Of a DNA stretch of 64,000 nt, positions 24,555 to 35,215 are shown piece by piece. The stretch is from assembly GCF_034140825.1 (NCBI RefSeq), contig NC_089043.1, forward strand, positions 25,718,001-25,782,000, read 5' to 3'. The stretch's first letter is position 1; every line of letters starts with the position of its first letter. The stretch is from Oryza sativa Japonica Group (taxonomy: Eukaryota; Streptophyta; Magnoliopsida; Poales; Poaceae). Under the pieces are notes generated by a model. It was not told where the DNA came from and ran no database searches. It saw nothing but the letters and a program-made list of their open reading frames with translations. A program made the position numbers and the translations under genes.

Positions 24555-27500
24555 TTAAAGGAGTAACCATTCTGCCCAATTATTGCGCCTTCGGACGGTA
24601 TTTCCCTGTAAATATGCAATTGTAGTAAAATGCAAATACAAGTCAATTGAGAATACAAATACATCATCTTAATTTGATGAAACAGTGAAAACACAAACTG
24701 TATATCCAACATTGCAGGTGTGTGAAACAAACCTGCACTTCTACTAGCTCTGAGCCACGAACAGCATCTAGTATATAGTTGGTGTCTACCAAGTTTGTAA
24801 ATCTCCTCATCTACAAAAAAAAAACGCAAGAAAGTTGTGATGAATCGAACTGTGGTAACTATACTGGATCATTGCACATAGTACCATACATTGATAAAAT
24901 AGTTGGTGCCAAAGAATACAAGGGTACCACACTAGGACATTGTAGATCAGTTGAAAAGTATGTGTACAGAATAATTACTACAAAAGAAGAAAAGAAATAC
25001 AAGGTGCATTTTTGTTTTTGCACCGGCATCAAAACATGATCAGCTGCCTAGTCACAAGATCCAATTGTTGTATATTATATATCCAATTGTTGTATATTAT
25101 ATAAACAGCGATATATTTCCAACAGCTGAAACTGTGCAAGCATTCATAATTGGAGGTCATGTATGATGAGTTAAAGCACACCCCAAGTGGAAGTATCTGT
25201 AATGCAATCCACTGTAGAAACTAGAAAGTCACAGCTATCAAGCCTATCCATCCTGATACATCAATGCCATTTAATCCTATATATCTACATCCCCATTTTC
25301 ACTTGTTAAAATATGGAGCTATTTGCATATTGTTCATGTAACTTCCAATACAACACCAATGTCTCAAAAGGATGTTTTCACTTTTCACTCTATGCAGGTA
25401 TCATACTTAGCAATATAAACATTTCAAAACTAGACAATAATTATTGTCTGACTATTGTTAGCTGCTAGCAGATACTGCACATGCAACAATCCATAGGCAC
25501 AAGGTGTGGCGATGGTGCACAATCGCCCTCTGTAATATGCTGGGTAATGCCAAAGAAATTAGCCTATTACCCCTCAAATACCTTTCAGCAATACTTACAG
25601 GTAACCTCAGAACAATTTGCCAAAAAAAAGAAGGAAACATGAGTACAGGATGCTGTAAACATAGTACAAGAACTATAATAGCTTCCTGCAAACAATACAG
25701 TGTATTGGATACATTTTGGTGAAGCAAGGGTACATATTGAACATTCATCTTACAAATTTATAGAGGACAAAATGCAGCAAGTTACTAGTAGAGATACTAT
25801 AATCTTCTAACAGAAATGCATCTTTAAAAGGAAAAATGAACTTCTTTTATCCAGGATAATAAAGGAGATATAACCGCTGGGATACTATCATACTGCCTGT
25901 TAAATAGATGAAACTGTTTACTAAAAAAAAACAAATTACAATCCAACTACAAGAACAGATGCAATGCTGTTATGAACTGCAATCAACATTTTGGTGGATT
26001 GATTGGCTGAATGGATCATTAAAAAAATACAAATAAGTCGTTCTGGAAGAAAAAGACATTGAGTTTGGTGTAACTTAGCAACCCATGTAAGTCTACCAGA
26101 GAAATAATTTGAGTTTTTCCTTTAAGAAACTCCAAATGTATTTTTTTTATCTATAACTACGAGCGAGAATTGTAACATTAATACATTCTACTTTGCAGTA
26201 TATAGAGGTATCTTTTATTGCCTTGCACCAAGCATATGACTATTCTCATTTTATATGTTCACATATCTTGTGAACATTGATAAGTGAGAACCACCCTCCC
26301 TAGCAGCAACGCCATGAATCAGGCAGAAACGAGAAATAATATGCCTACAAGAACTACACTCTAAACCATAGGGATTAGAGTTGTGCAGTAATAACAATTT
26401 TCTATCTGACATTCTAACAGCAGAATTATCAGGCAGTTTTGAAGCTATGCATAAACAAACATTAGCTATGATCTCATTCATCTGAAGCTATGCATAAACA
26501 AACACTATCTATTATCTTACACAGCGCCATTCAGTGTGTGAGGGCCAAGGGATGTAAAATAAGAAATCACATTAACAATACAACCTTATATAACAATGGA
26601 ACAAGAATAAAATCATAATGGAAAAAACTAACCCGGTTAAATTTTGTGATTACGTCAATGTGTACCCATCCCTGATCATCCATTTGTCTCCTCAAGAATG
26701 TGTCATGGCACAGATTATTAGTGCTACCACAAAATAGATGAAAAGAAAAAACAATTAGCACCAGGAAACAACATGAATACCTAAAGAAAAATAACACATT
26801 CACTACCTAAAATAGAATTCTATCTGCGTGCGGATATCCTCTTGAAGATTCTGTTGATCCTGGGGAACCCATAATGGCTGCATTTGTGGCCGGACAAGGT
26901 GCATGTTCTGGAACTGCTCCATAGGTGGGAGATAGAAAGGATAGCCTTGCACATCAGCTGCACATCATCACACTAACCACATTACAACAAAAGGATGAGA
27001 AGTTGTACAAAGAAGTTAACAAATTTCACACTCACCAGGGTATGCAAAGTGCGGAACATATGGCACAAAAGGCTGTGGCACCATAAAATGGCCAGGGGGC
27101 GGCGGCGGCGGTGGTCGTGGAAAAGGTCCAGGCTGGTATATGCCTGGCTGTTGTTGCTGGGGTGGCATGGGCGTGTGCCGGGGGTAGTTCCTAGGGGAGA
27201 AACTACCCCCTCTCTCATGGTCGCGACGATTCCGGTGACCACCACGACCAACAAAACCATTGCTACTGCCACCACCATTTCGGCCATTGTTGTTCCAGAG
27301 GTTTCTGTTGCTCCCATCACCACTGCCAGCAGCATTATGGTTGCTGCCAGCACTGCGTCCGTTATTGTTCCAGTTGTTATTGCCAGATATCCTCCTGCTG
27401 CTGTCATTGGCACTGCTACTGGTGCCACTGCTATGGATGATATTGTTCATATTTGCACCACCAGCACCGTTGGTGCTGTTGCCGTGTCCATAGCTGCTGT

Positions 27501-28289
27501 TGGAACCGCTTCCACTACCAAGGCCTCCGTCGTTCCAGCTCCCATCACCACCATCGCTAGTGTTTCCATCACGGCTGCTATTACTACCAGCACAGTGGCC
27601 ACCGCTGCTATGCCGAACTGGATTTGACTGGTCTGTGTTGCCGTTCTGTTCCGAGGTAACCACCACGGTAGCATTGGGAGGTGGGGGCGAAGAGGTAGGG
27701 TTTGAGCCACCGGAGATCGGATTAGCAACTGGATGCGGTTGCACAGATGGCACAATCAAATCCTCCTGATCGCATCAATAGATTCATCAAACACTGGATA
27801 AACTAAAGCGAGAGATGATTCTCTAGATGCTACCGCATCGGAATTTAACGAGTTGATCGCGAGATTCAATACCGATGCGGAGGGGGCGGAGCCATCGGAG
27901 AGCGACTTGAGGGAGTCCGACGACGCCGACTTGGGCCACGACCCTCGCGCCGCCGCGGACTCCGCGAGCGCCGGCCACGACCCGGGCCCGCCCCCCATGA
28001 TGCCGCCGCCGGGGACCCCCACCCCCGCCCCCGCAGCCGCCGCCGCGGCGAGGGGCGGCGCCGGCACGTTCCACGCCGTCTTCCTCGCCGCCGCATTGCC
28101 CGGATCGGCGCCCTCCGCGGAACCAGCCGGATCCCGCCGATTCCCCTGCGGCGGCGGCGCGCGGTCGCCCTCGGGCCCCGCGATCGCCGCCGCCGCCGCC
28201 GCCGCAGCCAGCGGAGGGGGGGAGGGGGAGGCAGCAACCGGTGGCGGCGGCAGCTGGGTCGGGGCGGCGCCACCAGCGGCCGGCGACAT
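24555..28289 (-). CDS. LARP1-type La-motif RNA-binding protein (LARP1b/c-like)
   Basis: Six exons on the minus strand: 28289-27873, 27765-27036, 26957-26807, 26723-26633, 24810-24733 and 24605-24555. Phases are consistent and total 505 aa. Residues 1-140 are Ala/Pro-rich with a KTAWNVP motif and GSWPALAESA, typical of plant LARP1. Residues about 145-350 are Ser/Gly/Asn-rich, followed by a Pro-rich block. The La motif covers about residues 415-505: IRTQIEFYFSTNNLCHDTFL, DDQGWVHIDVITKFNR, then VEVQGNTVRRRNNWAEWLLL just before the stop. LARP1 proteins bind mRNA 5' ends and poly(A) regions in the cytoplasm and steer translation and decay. The DM15 repeats of LARP1a are absent, as in plant LARP1b/c. 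The last two exons follow a 1.8-kb intron and were placed by La-motif similarity. Confidence 0.93.
24811..26632 (-). other. Large intron 4 of the LARP1-like gene
   Basis: 1.8 kb of AT-rich sequence between La-motif exons. It contains a short direct repeat (CCAATTGTTGTATATTATAT at 25061 and 25082) and a duplicated GAAGCTATGCATAAACAAAC (26441 and 26484). Frames of up to 96 codons occur but resemble no protein. Alternative exons cannot be excluded. Confidence 0.6.
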
Positions 28290-28646
28290 CGGGGCGATGG
28301 GGGTGCGGGGGCGGGGAGCTTGGATTGGAGGTGAGGGTTTTGGGTCGCGACGAAATGGGAAACGGAGGAGACGAGACGAGGAGGCGAAGAGGAGAGGGGA
28401 GGAGGAGGTCGGGGAGAGGAGAGAGCAGTGGCGGTGCGAGGCTAGGTTGGAAAATTAGAGGGGATTGCAAGGGTATTTCGGGGAAATTCCGGTGGAGACC
28501 GAGAGAGAGGACGACGGGATCTGTTGCAACAAAACAGCAGCGGCTTTGCTTCGCTGTGCTGTGCTGTGGCCGCTCCTGCTGCTGTAATAAATTTGAACAA
28601 AATTCAGAGAAAAAACAGCACGACGTTTTCATAATTTCGTTTATTA

Positions 28647-28871
28647 CTCCCACCGTCCCATAACGGGTGTGTTCGGTAGCCATTTATATAGCAGCGCTGT
28701 AGCTGCGAGTCTGCGATGCATGATATGAGCGGTTGTGACTGCGTTGCTTAGTGCTGCTACCAACCTAACAGGTCCAATATAAAAGATTTTGGAGGGACGT
28801 GAAATATCCTACTACGAATCGGATATATCGCATCCTTCCAAAATCATTTATATTATATAGGACGGAGGGAG
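28647..28871. mobile_element. Stowaway MITE, apparently interrupted by a small insertion
   Basis: CTCCCACCGTCCCATAA at the left and TTATATTATATAGGACGGAGGGAG at the right, with TA on each side. From about 28664 (GGGTGTGTTCGGTAGCC) to about 28771 (GGTAGCAGCAC inverted) the sequence does not fit the outer ends and has its own weak inverted ends, suggesting a second element inside. Confidence 0.6.
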
Positions 28872-29437
28872 TAGTTACAACGTGTTGATGGAATATATTA
28901 GTGTAAGTAAAATTGTGGCCAAAGATTCGTGGAGGAGCATGGTCTTTGCGAAACACGTTGGGTTACTATTGAGCGGCCAAGGTATTTAGCAAATGACCTA
29001 TGCCTAGGCTTCGTAAATCAGTATGTTTTTAATTTAAAAATCCGATTTCTCAGTTGTTTTAGGGAGGATTTAATCGTTATCTAGAGTTTATTATACGCTT
29101 ATTTTTAAAGTAAAACTTCTCTAATTTTTCAATATGATTGATAAACAGTTTTATCATATCCTTCGGCTCAACAATACCAATTATTAGTTAGAAAAACAAG
29201 ACCAATTATTCATGACAAACGGAGAGGTTTTCATGAGGAGCTACCTTGTGCTTGCGTCACTAGTGAGGTTAGCTCACTAGACTGAGTGACACCGATCGGG
29301 CCCCATCCGTTAGTGAGAGAGGTCGCGTGGATACCCTGCTAGCTAACCGTGTCAGGTCAAGTAGTCAACATCCAGACATTTTTCATACTGGTTACGGCTA
29401 GTACAATGTAAATTAGGTGTACACCAGTGTAAGAGTA

Positions 29438-29584
29438 AGGGTGTGTTCAGTTCACGCCAAACTTTCCTCAACTCTCAACTTTTCATCACATCTATTTTTT
29501 TTTACACATATAAACTCTCGACTTTTTTTTCAAACTACAATTTTTCTTAAACTTCTCCTCAATTTCAGAAACTAAACACAGCCT
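29438..29584. mobile_element. MITE, GGCCGTGTTTAG family, copy E
   Basis: GGGTGTGTTCAGTTCACGCC at the left and CAGAAACTAAACACAGCC at the right. The interior CAACTTTTCATCACATCTA is the reverse complement of the family core. Confidence 0.7.
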
Positions 29585-30669
29585 AAATATGTTGTCACCA
29601 TGATTGGATGAGGAAGGACACATGATACGATGGTAGACCGTGGTTGCATAGTTTCATATATCAAGGTTTAAATTATGTTGTCTATGATCATCACAACAAC
29701 ATGTAAACATGGGTTATTAAGATTCTATTGAGAATATAGACTTATGGTTGATCTTCGCGTGTACAGCGTACGTTAAGATAAGATCTGTCTGTATTCACGG
29801 GTGAGTGTGATGTACGGTGATGTATGTGTGTGTGTGAGTGAAAGAAATAAAAAAACGGAACGTGACATGTCGACGTACGCGACGGTGAGTTGCCACGACA
29901 ACCCGGTGTACCGACCCAGCGTATGACATACACACGCACGTTTGACCTGACCAGACGTGTCACGCGCGTGTGCGTGTGCGTGCGTTGCACATTTGACCGG
30001 ATGACGCGGGGGTACGTGCGCTCGTGTCACTGTACAGTGCGCGACCACACGCACGGTCGGGTCGTCGCGCGCGTCGGATCGGCACGAGCCCGAGCGGTGC
30101 GTGGCGCGCGCGCCGAAAGGGCGAGCTGCGCCTGCGTGCATGCGGTCGGTCGGTCGGTCGGTCCGGTCAAAAGGGGGCCTCGCTTCGATCTGATTCGAAT
30201 CGGCTTTGTTGGAGTGGGCCCCGCGGGATTGGTGATTTAAGGCCTTAATTAATTAACTTGGCCTTGTTTGGGCTGGTAATGACGTTCCGTCCGTGGGGCC
30301 CACACGACGCCATCCTCTCGCAGCCAAGCAGGGAAGGAATGTTTGACCAGGATCGTCTCATACGATCTGCTCCGTCCATGTAGACTGGTATGTATTATAC
30401 GGCTGCGATCCACTGGGCATGAACGTGACGTGTCGCCTCGTCCCCTAACGAGGTCTTTGTTTGCTTTAATATGCGCGCTCGGTCAATACACTAACATTTT
30501 CGTCATCAACCAGAATTTAGGTTTTAAAACTTAATTTTAGAGTCATTTTGTCAAGTTTATTTTTCATCAATTTTTGAACCCTGAGAATAAAAATATAAAG
30601 TACACTCATTAGAGTATTTGCTTTTTTGACTTATGATGTGTTGGTGCTGTGTCGGTGAGCCACAATTAA

Positions 30670-30992
30670 GAGCAGGTTTAATACATCCTAATCCGCCGGC
30701 GCTAGCACGCTACGCGTCAGCCAAATTTGACGTGGAGGAGTGAGAAGGGAAGAAAAAGGATAGAGCGGGCGTTCCATCTATCGCCCGGCTGAAGCGCAAC
30801 ACACGAGAAAAAGCTGCTTTCTTCCAACCAGATGCGAGGAAATCAGGTGTACATGCGAATATTAAATATCTAAATCTTCAAAAGAGGTAAACAAATAGCT
30901 AACCTAACAGCCAGTCTATTATATTATTGATGGCTATAGGTGACATGGTACTAGTATAGAGCCGGCAGGTGGCTATATTATTATCCTTGCTC
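30670..30992. mobile_element. Tourist-like MITE, GAGCAGG family, 323 bp
   Basis: GAGCAGGTTTAATACATCC at the left and TATTATTATCCTTGCTC at the right, with TAA at 30667-30669 and 30993-30995. The middle is more GC-rich than in its relatives. Confidence 0.78.
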
Positions 30993-31058
30993 TAAGTAAA
31001 CTCTCCACCACCGCTATGTACATGCATGCATTGATGCATCCGATGCAAACCACTTCAT

Positions 31059-31190
31059 CCGTCCTATACAAAACAAATTTATAATTAAATATGACATATT
31101 TTATTATAATAAATTTGTATATTTAGATTTATAATATTAGGATATAGTAACATATCATGTACTGTGTTAATTTTTTATGGGACAGATAGA
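31059..31190. mobile_element. Degraded Stowaway-like MITE
   Basis: CATCCGTCCTATACAAAACAA at the left and TTTTTTATGGGACAGATAG at the right pair partly, with paired ATAAATTTGTAT-type blocks inside. The terminal bases are lost. Confidence 0.45.
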
Positions 31191-32304
31191 AGCGCTCGAT
31201 CATCACTTTTTTGCGGCGCTCGCTGAACTGACCCGGCCTTGAGACTTTTGTTGTTGTTGTTGTTAATAAATGGCCCGTCACATCTTCCAAAAACTTCTTG
31301 AACGAATCGATCCCACTACGTCTTCTCTACCCATTGTTTTTCACAACTTAACGACATACAAAAAAAAGAAAGTTCTACAAAAAAACATACACAAAAGAAA
31401 AAAAATGGTTTCTTTTCAATAGCCAGCATGGCATGGCAGTATCAGGTTCTCTCTTTGACCATGCAAAGATTGATCACGAATCAGCTAGTGCCTGTGCAGG
31501 AGCAGGAAAAAAATAATGTTTTGTTCCAAGTATAGTAGTACTACAATGAAAAATACTACAAAATATACGGTGTTGCTTAGCTACTCTCTCCACGCGGACA
31601 ACCTAATCATACAACTGGCATACTAGTATATGTATTACCATGATCGTCCAGATGATTGGTAATCTTGACATATCATCACTGATTAACTGTCATAAGTCGT
31701 CCAGTGAACGCATCGATCGCATGGTTGCGCTTGCACCTAACTCACTCATCACTCACCTAACTTGCAGAAATCGATAACGCCTTCCAAGACGACATTGATT
31801 CCTTATTCTTTTTCGCCATCCAAACACCTTAAAATTAATCTGATGCTCTGACTTAGTCTAAAAAGGATCACATAACCTTTGTAAATGTATTGACGCGTAA
31901 TCCGTTTGCATATTTGAGAAAAAGAAATAATCTGTGTAAATTGTAACTGCATTCCAGATCAGAGTTGGTGTTCACTGCCAAAAATCCAAAACAAACAAAG
32001 GAGAAGAAATAAGAATTCAGTCTAACCAAACTTGGTGGGCCGTTGGTCTCTCTCTCTCGGGCAGCACATGCTCTGCACGAACTCATTGTGGGCCTCGTGG
32101 CCCACTAATTGCTGGGCTGGGCCCAACAAGTAGTACAGCCTTGGAGCCCTGGACTATCACAGCACGTGCTTGACTCACACACGTCCTCCCGTCGCAATCG
32201 CAGCAGTGAGCAGCAGCCAAAATTAAACAGCTACTACTCCACGTAGTTAACTGTTCTTTCACTAATTATTTATCTGGTGTACGTTTAATTGCACAACAAA
32301 AATA

Positions 32305-32403
32305 TTCCCTCCATCCGAAAAAAAACAAACCTAAAACTAAACGTGATATATCTAATAGAACGGATCTGAATACAAAAGTGTCCAAATTTATTGTATTAGA
32401 ATA
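32305..32403. mobile_element. Stowaway left-end fragment
   Basis: TTCCCTCCATCCGAAAAAAAAC begins a Stowaway-like end. No right end is found before the next element starts at 32406. Confidence 0.4.
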
Positions 32404-32405
32404 TA

Positions 32406-32796
32406 CTCCATCCGTCCCAAATTATAGGGCGTCCCCTTTTCTAGGAAAATTAAATTTGATAACTTTTGACCAATGATCATACTAAACATATACTCCCTCC
32501 GTTTCACAATGTAAGTCATTTTAGCATTTTCCACATTTATATTGATGTTAATGAATCTAGACATATATATCTATATAGATTCATTAACATCAATATAAAT
32601 GTGAGAAATGTTAGAATGACTTACATTGTGAAACGGAGGAAATACATACTAAGTATTATGAATGTTATATTACTATATTTATATTTTGATGTATTTTCAG
32701 ATGATGTTAATTTTATATTCATCGGAAACATAATATGAAATAAATTAATGGTCAAAGTAAAAAAAAATATAGACATTATAATTTGGGACAGATGAG
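32406..32796. mobile_element. Stowaway MITE carrying a second Stowaway inside
   Basis: The outer ends CTCCATCCGTCCCAAATTAT and ATAATTTGGGACAGATGAG pair and are flanked by TA at 32404-32405 and 32797-32798. Without the inner copy (32493-32642) the outer element is about 240 bp, the family's usual size. Confidence 0.83.
32493..32642. mobile_element. Near-palindromic Stowaway MITE nested in 32406-32796, 150 bp
   Basis: CTCCCTCCGTTTCACAATGT at the left and its complement at the right, with TA at 32491-32492 and 32643-32644. Almost the entire length pairs with itself (TGTTAATGAATCTAGACATA against TATATAGATTCATTAACA), so a transcript would fold into one long hairpin. The last bases of the right end have drifted. 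Confidence 0.87.
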
Positions 32797-33599
32797 TATT
32801 ACCACTTCGTTATAAATTCGTTCTTTTGGACGTATAGATTACACGGTGCCATATTTCGTCGGAGACGTAAACTAAACCTAGTAAGAGAACAAAAGCGTCG
32901 CGTGCGCCGCGACAGCAACAGGACGGACGGACGCCGAGAATTAAAAAATCCCCGCGCGCCGCAACGCGACGAAGAGGTCGCCGCTGCCCGGAAAACGGCA
33001 GCCATGGCGACCTCGCCGGAGCACGCGAGGGAAACAGAAACTTACAGCCGACGTGGAATCTCCATGCCTCCGCCGCCGCAAGAGACGATAGCTCGCCGGA
33101 ATTGGACAAAGGGGATGTAGTGATCACTCCCGCTGGCGTCTTAGCTAAGTGACACAGGAGCTAATTACACATGAGCACCAAAAACGTCGCTGTGTCGTGG
33201 ACATGATCACAGGATTCTGAATCATGTCGTGTTCACGTCGAATTTACGTACCATCGTTTTAATTTTGGTATAATTAAACTCTCAATCGAGAAAAAAAAAG
33301 TGTAGCTATATTTACGCTATATTTTTTTAACAAAAACTAAAAAAAATATCCGTGTGTTGTAACGGCTAAATGCTATTTTAATTTTATTATGGTTATATTA
33401 TTTAGCTATGGTAAAATTTACTATGAGAAAAAAATGACGAAACAAACGAAAAGCGTCCGGGAGAGGCGTGTTGAACACATCGGAATAAAAAAATAGATGA
33501 ACAAAACTAAAAGCCTTAGCGCGTGGGAAAAAACCGGTGAAAAAAAAACCAAACGGACATTTTTGTTTTTTTACTGGCGAGAGTTTTTACGTTTTATTT

Positions 33600-33780
33600 T
33601 CGTGAGTCGGACAATTTTTATTACCACGACATGTCTTTTTACCGACTACAAAAGCTTTTTTTAACGTTTTTAGTCGGACCTTTTGTTTTCTTTTTTTCAC
33701 CTTTTTAGTCGGACTTTTTATTTTACAGTCGGACTTCTTCTTTTGTTTTTTTAACTTTTTGTGCCGGACCTTTTTTTTTT
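33600..33780. repeat. Irregular GTCGGAC repeats in a T-rich tract upstream of OsPIP2;7
   Basis: AGTCGGAC or a close variant occurs near 33606, 33672, 33706, 33728 and, as GCCGGACC, 33762, each embedded in runs of T. Spacing is uneven (about 22-66 bp). The tract lies about 450-640 bp upstream of the OsPIP2;7 start. Confidence 0.6.
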
Positions 33781-34176
33781 CTTTCTTTTACTGACGAAGG
33801 TAATTTCTTGTTTTTTTAAGAAGAGATAGAGATTAACATAAAACTAAAACCGATTTATATGCAGATGACGTACCAAGATACCGTTAAAAACATCTTCAGT
33901 TTTTATAATAGTAGAGAAATAGTCTGCATGTATTTATATTGTAAATTTGTATAAATATATAATTACAACAACAAAGTTGACTGCTACAAAGACAGCAATT
34001 CCAGATCATCAAATAAAGTAAAAAAAAATCCGACAGTACTCAGCCACATAATGTGGCGACACTTTTTCAGTAAATCGGAAAAAGAAAATGTACTGGAAGC
34101 AGTGAATCATAAGGAAAGAATCCGCGCCAAATATCTCGTTTCTCTCTCGCGGCAAGCCATGCTCTCTCCTCTTGCC

Positions 34177-34184
34177 TATTTAAA
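34177..34184 (+). promoter_or_regulatory. Probable TATA box of OsPIP2;7
   Basis: TATTTAAA lies 58 bp upstream of the start codon, followed by CCTCCCCTC. This is close to the ATG, so a short leader is implied. Confidence 0.6.
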
Positions 34185-34241
34185 CCTCCCCTCTTTGTTG
34201 GCTCATCGTCTTCGTGGTGATAAGGAGTAGGAGAGAAGGCC

Positions 34242-35215
34242 ATGGCGTCGAAGGAGGAGGTGGCCGTGGAGACGGTGGAGGGCGGAGCGGCGGCGGCGAA
34301 GGCGCCGTACTGGGACCCGCCGCCGGCGCCGCTGCTGGACACGAGCGAGCTGGGTAAGTGGTCGCTGTACCGTGCCCTCATCGCGGAGTTCATGGCGACG
34401 CTCATCTTCCTCTACGTGAGCATCGCCACCGTGATCGGGTACAAGAACCAGAGGGCCACCGTCGACGCGTGCACCGGCGTCGGCTACCTCGGCGTGGCGT
34501 GGTCGTTCGGTGCCACCATATTCGTCCTCGTCTACTGCACCGGCGGCGTCTCCGGCGGGCACATCAACCCGGCGGTGACGCTGGGCCTCTTCTTCGGGCG
34601 GAAGCTGTCGCTCGTCCGCACCGTGCTGTACGTCGTGGCGCAGTGCCTCGGCGCCATCGCCGGCGCCGGCATCGTCAAGGGGATCATGAAGCGCCCCTAC
34701 GACGCGCTCGGCGGCGGCGCCAACACCGTCAGCGACGGCTACTCCGCCGCCGGCGCCCTCGGCGCCGAGATCGTCGGCACGTTCATCCTCGTCTACACCG
34801 TCTTCTCCGCCACCGACCCCAAGCGCACCGCCCGCGACTCCTTCATCCCCGTACTCGTGCCGCTGCCGATCGGGTTCGCGGTGTTCGTCGTGCACCTGGC
34901 GACGATTCCGATCACCGGCACGGGCATCAACCCGGCGAGGAGCCTCGGCGCCGCCGTGCTGTACAACCAGCACGCAGCTTGGAAAGACCACGTGAGAGAG
35001 AACGAACAAAATTAAATTCATTCGAATAGATTCACTTCTTAAAACTTTTTCTTAATCAATCGACTAGTAATTAATTTGATGAATTTTGGCAGTGGATCTT
35101 CTGGGTGGGGCCGGTGATCGGGGCGTTCTTGGCGGCGGCGTACCACAAGCTGGTGCTGCGCGGCGAGGCCGCCAAGGCGCTCAGCTCGTTCAGGAGCACC
35201 AGCGTGACGGCGTGA
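34242..35215 (+). CDS. OsPIP2;7: Plasma-membrane aquaporin OsPIP2;7
   Basis: Two exons, 34242-34991 and 35093-35215, give 290 aa, the expected PIP2 length. It is a six-helix water channel of the plasma membrane. Both pore motifs are present (N109-P110-A111 and N230-P231-A232). The selectivity filter reads F89, H218, T227, R233, the water-specific PIP set. The N-terminal cytosolic acidic pair is D33/E36, the loop B phosphosite is S123 (GRKLSLVRT), and the C-terminal sites S282 and S285 lie in SSFRS. All are placed by alignment to spinach SoPIP2;1 from memory. The loop D position of the pH-gating histidine (SoPIP2;1 H193) is F201 here (RDSFIPVL). The short N-terminus and longer C-terminus fit PIP2, not PIP1. 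Antisense and alternate-frame long ORFs over the exon are shadows. Confidence 0.97.

Larger units (their letters stand above)
28290..34241. other. Interval between the LARP1-like gene and OsPIP2;7
   Basis: 28290-28630 holds the LARP1-like leader and promoter, GC-rich and purine-rich on the plus strand. 29880-30240 is a GC-rich patch with CGGT and GT simple repeats and no credible gene. 31230-32280 shows nothing identifiable. 32870-33130 is a GC-rich patch with short frames only. MITEs are listed separately. Confidence 0.55.

Noticed and set aside
27823-28683. 286-codon minus frame across the LARP1-like leader
   Set aside because: Wrong frame relative to the exon that joins the La motif; crosses the leader.
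5275-32800. Regularly recurring CTCCCTCCGT motifs as a CRISPR-like or regulatory array
   Set aside because: They are Stowaway MITE ends with TA duplications, irregularly spaced and in both orientations.
34203-35021. 272-codon antisense frame over OsPIP2;7
   Set aside because: Shadow of a GC3-rich coding exon; Arg/Asp/Val-rich with no family features.
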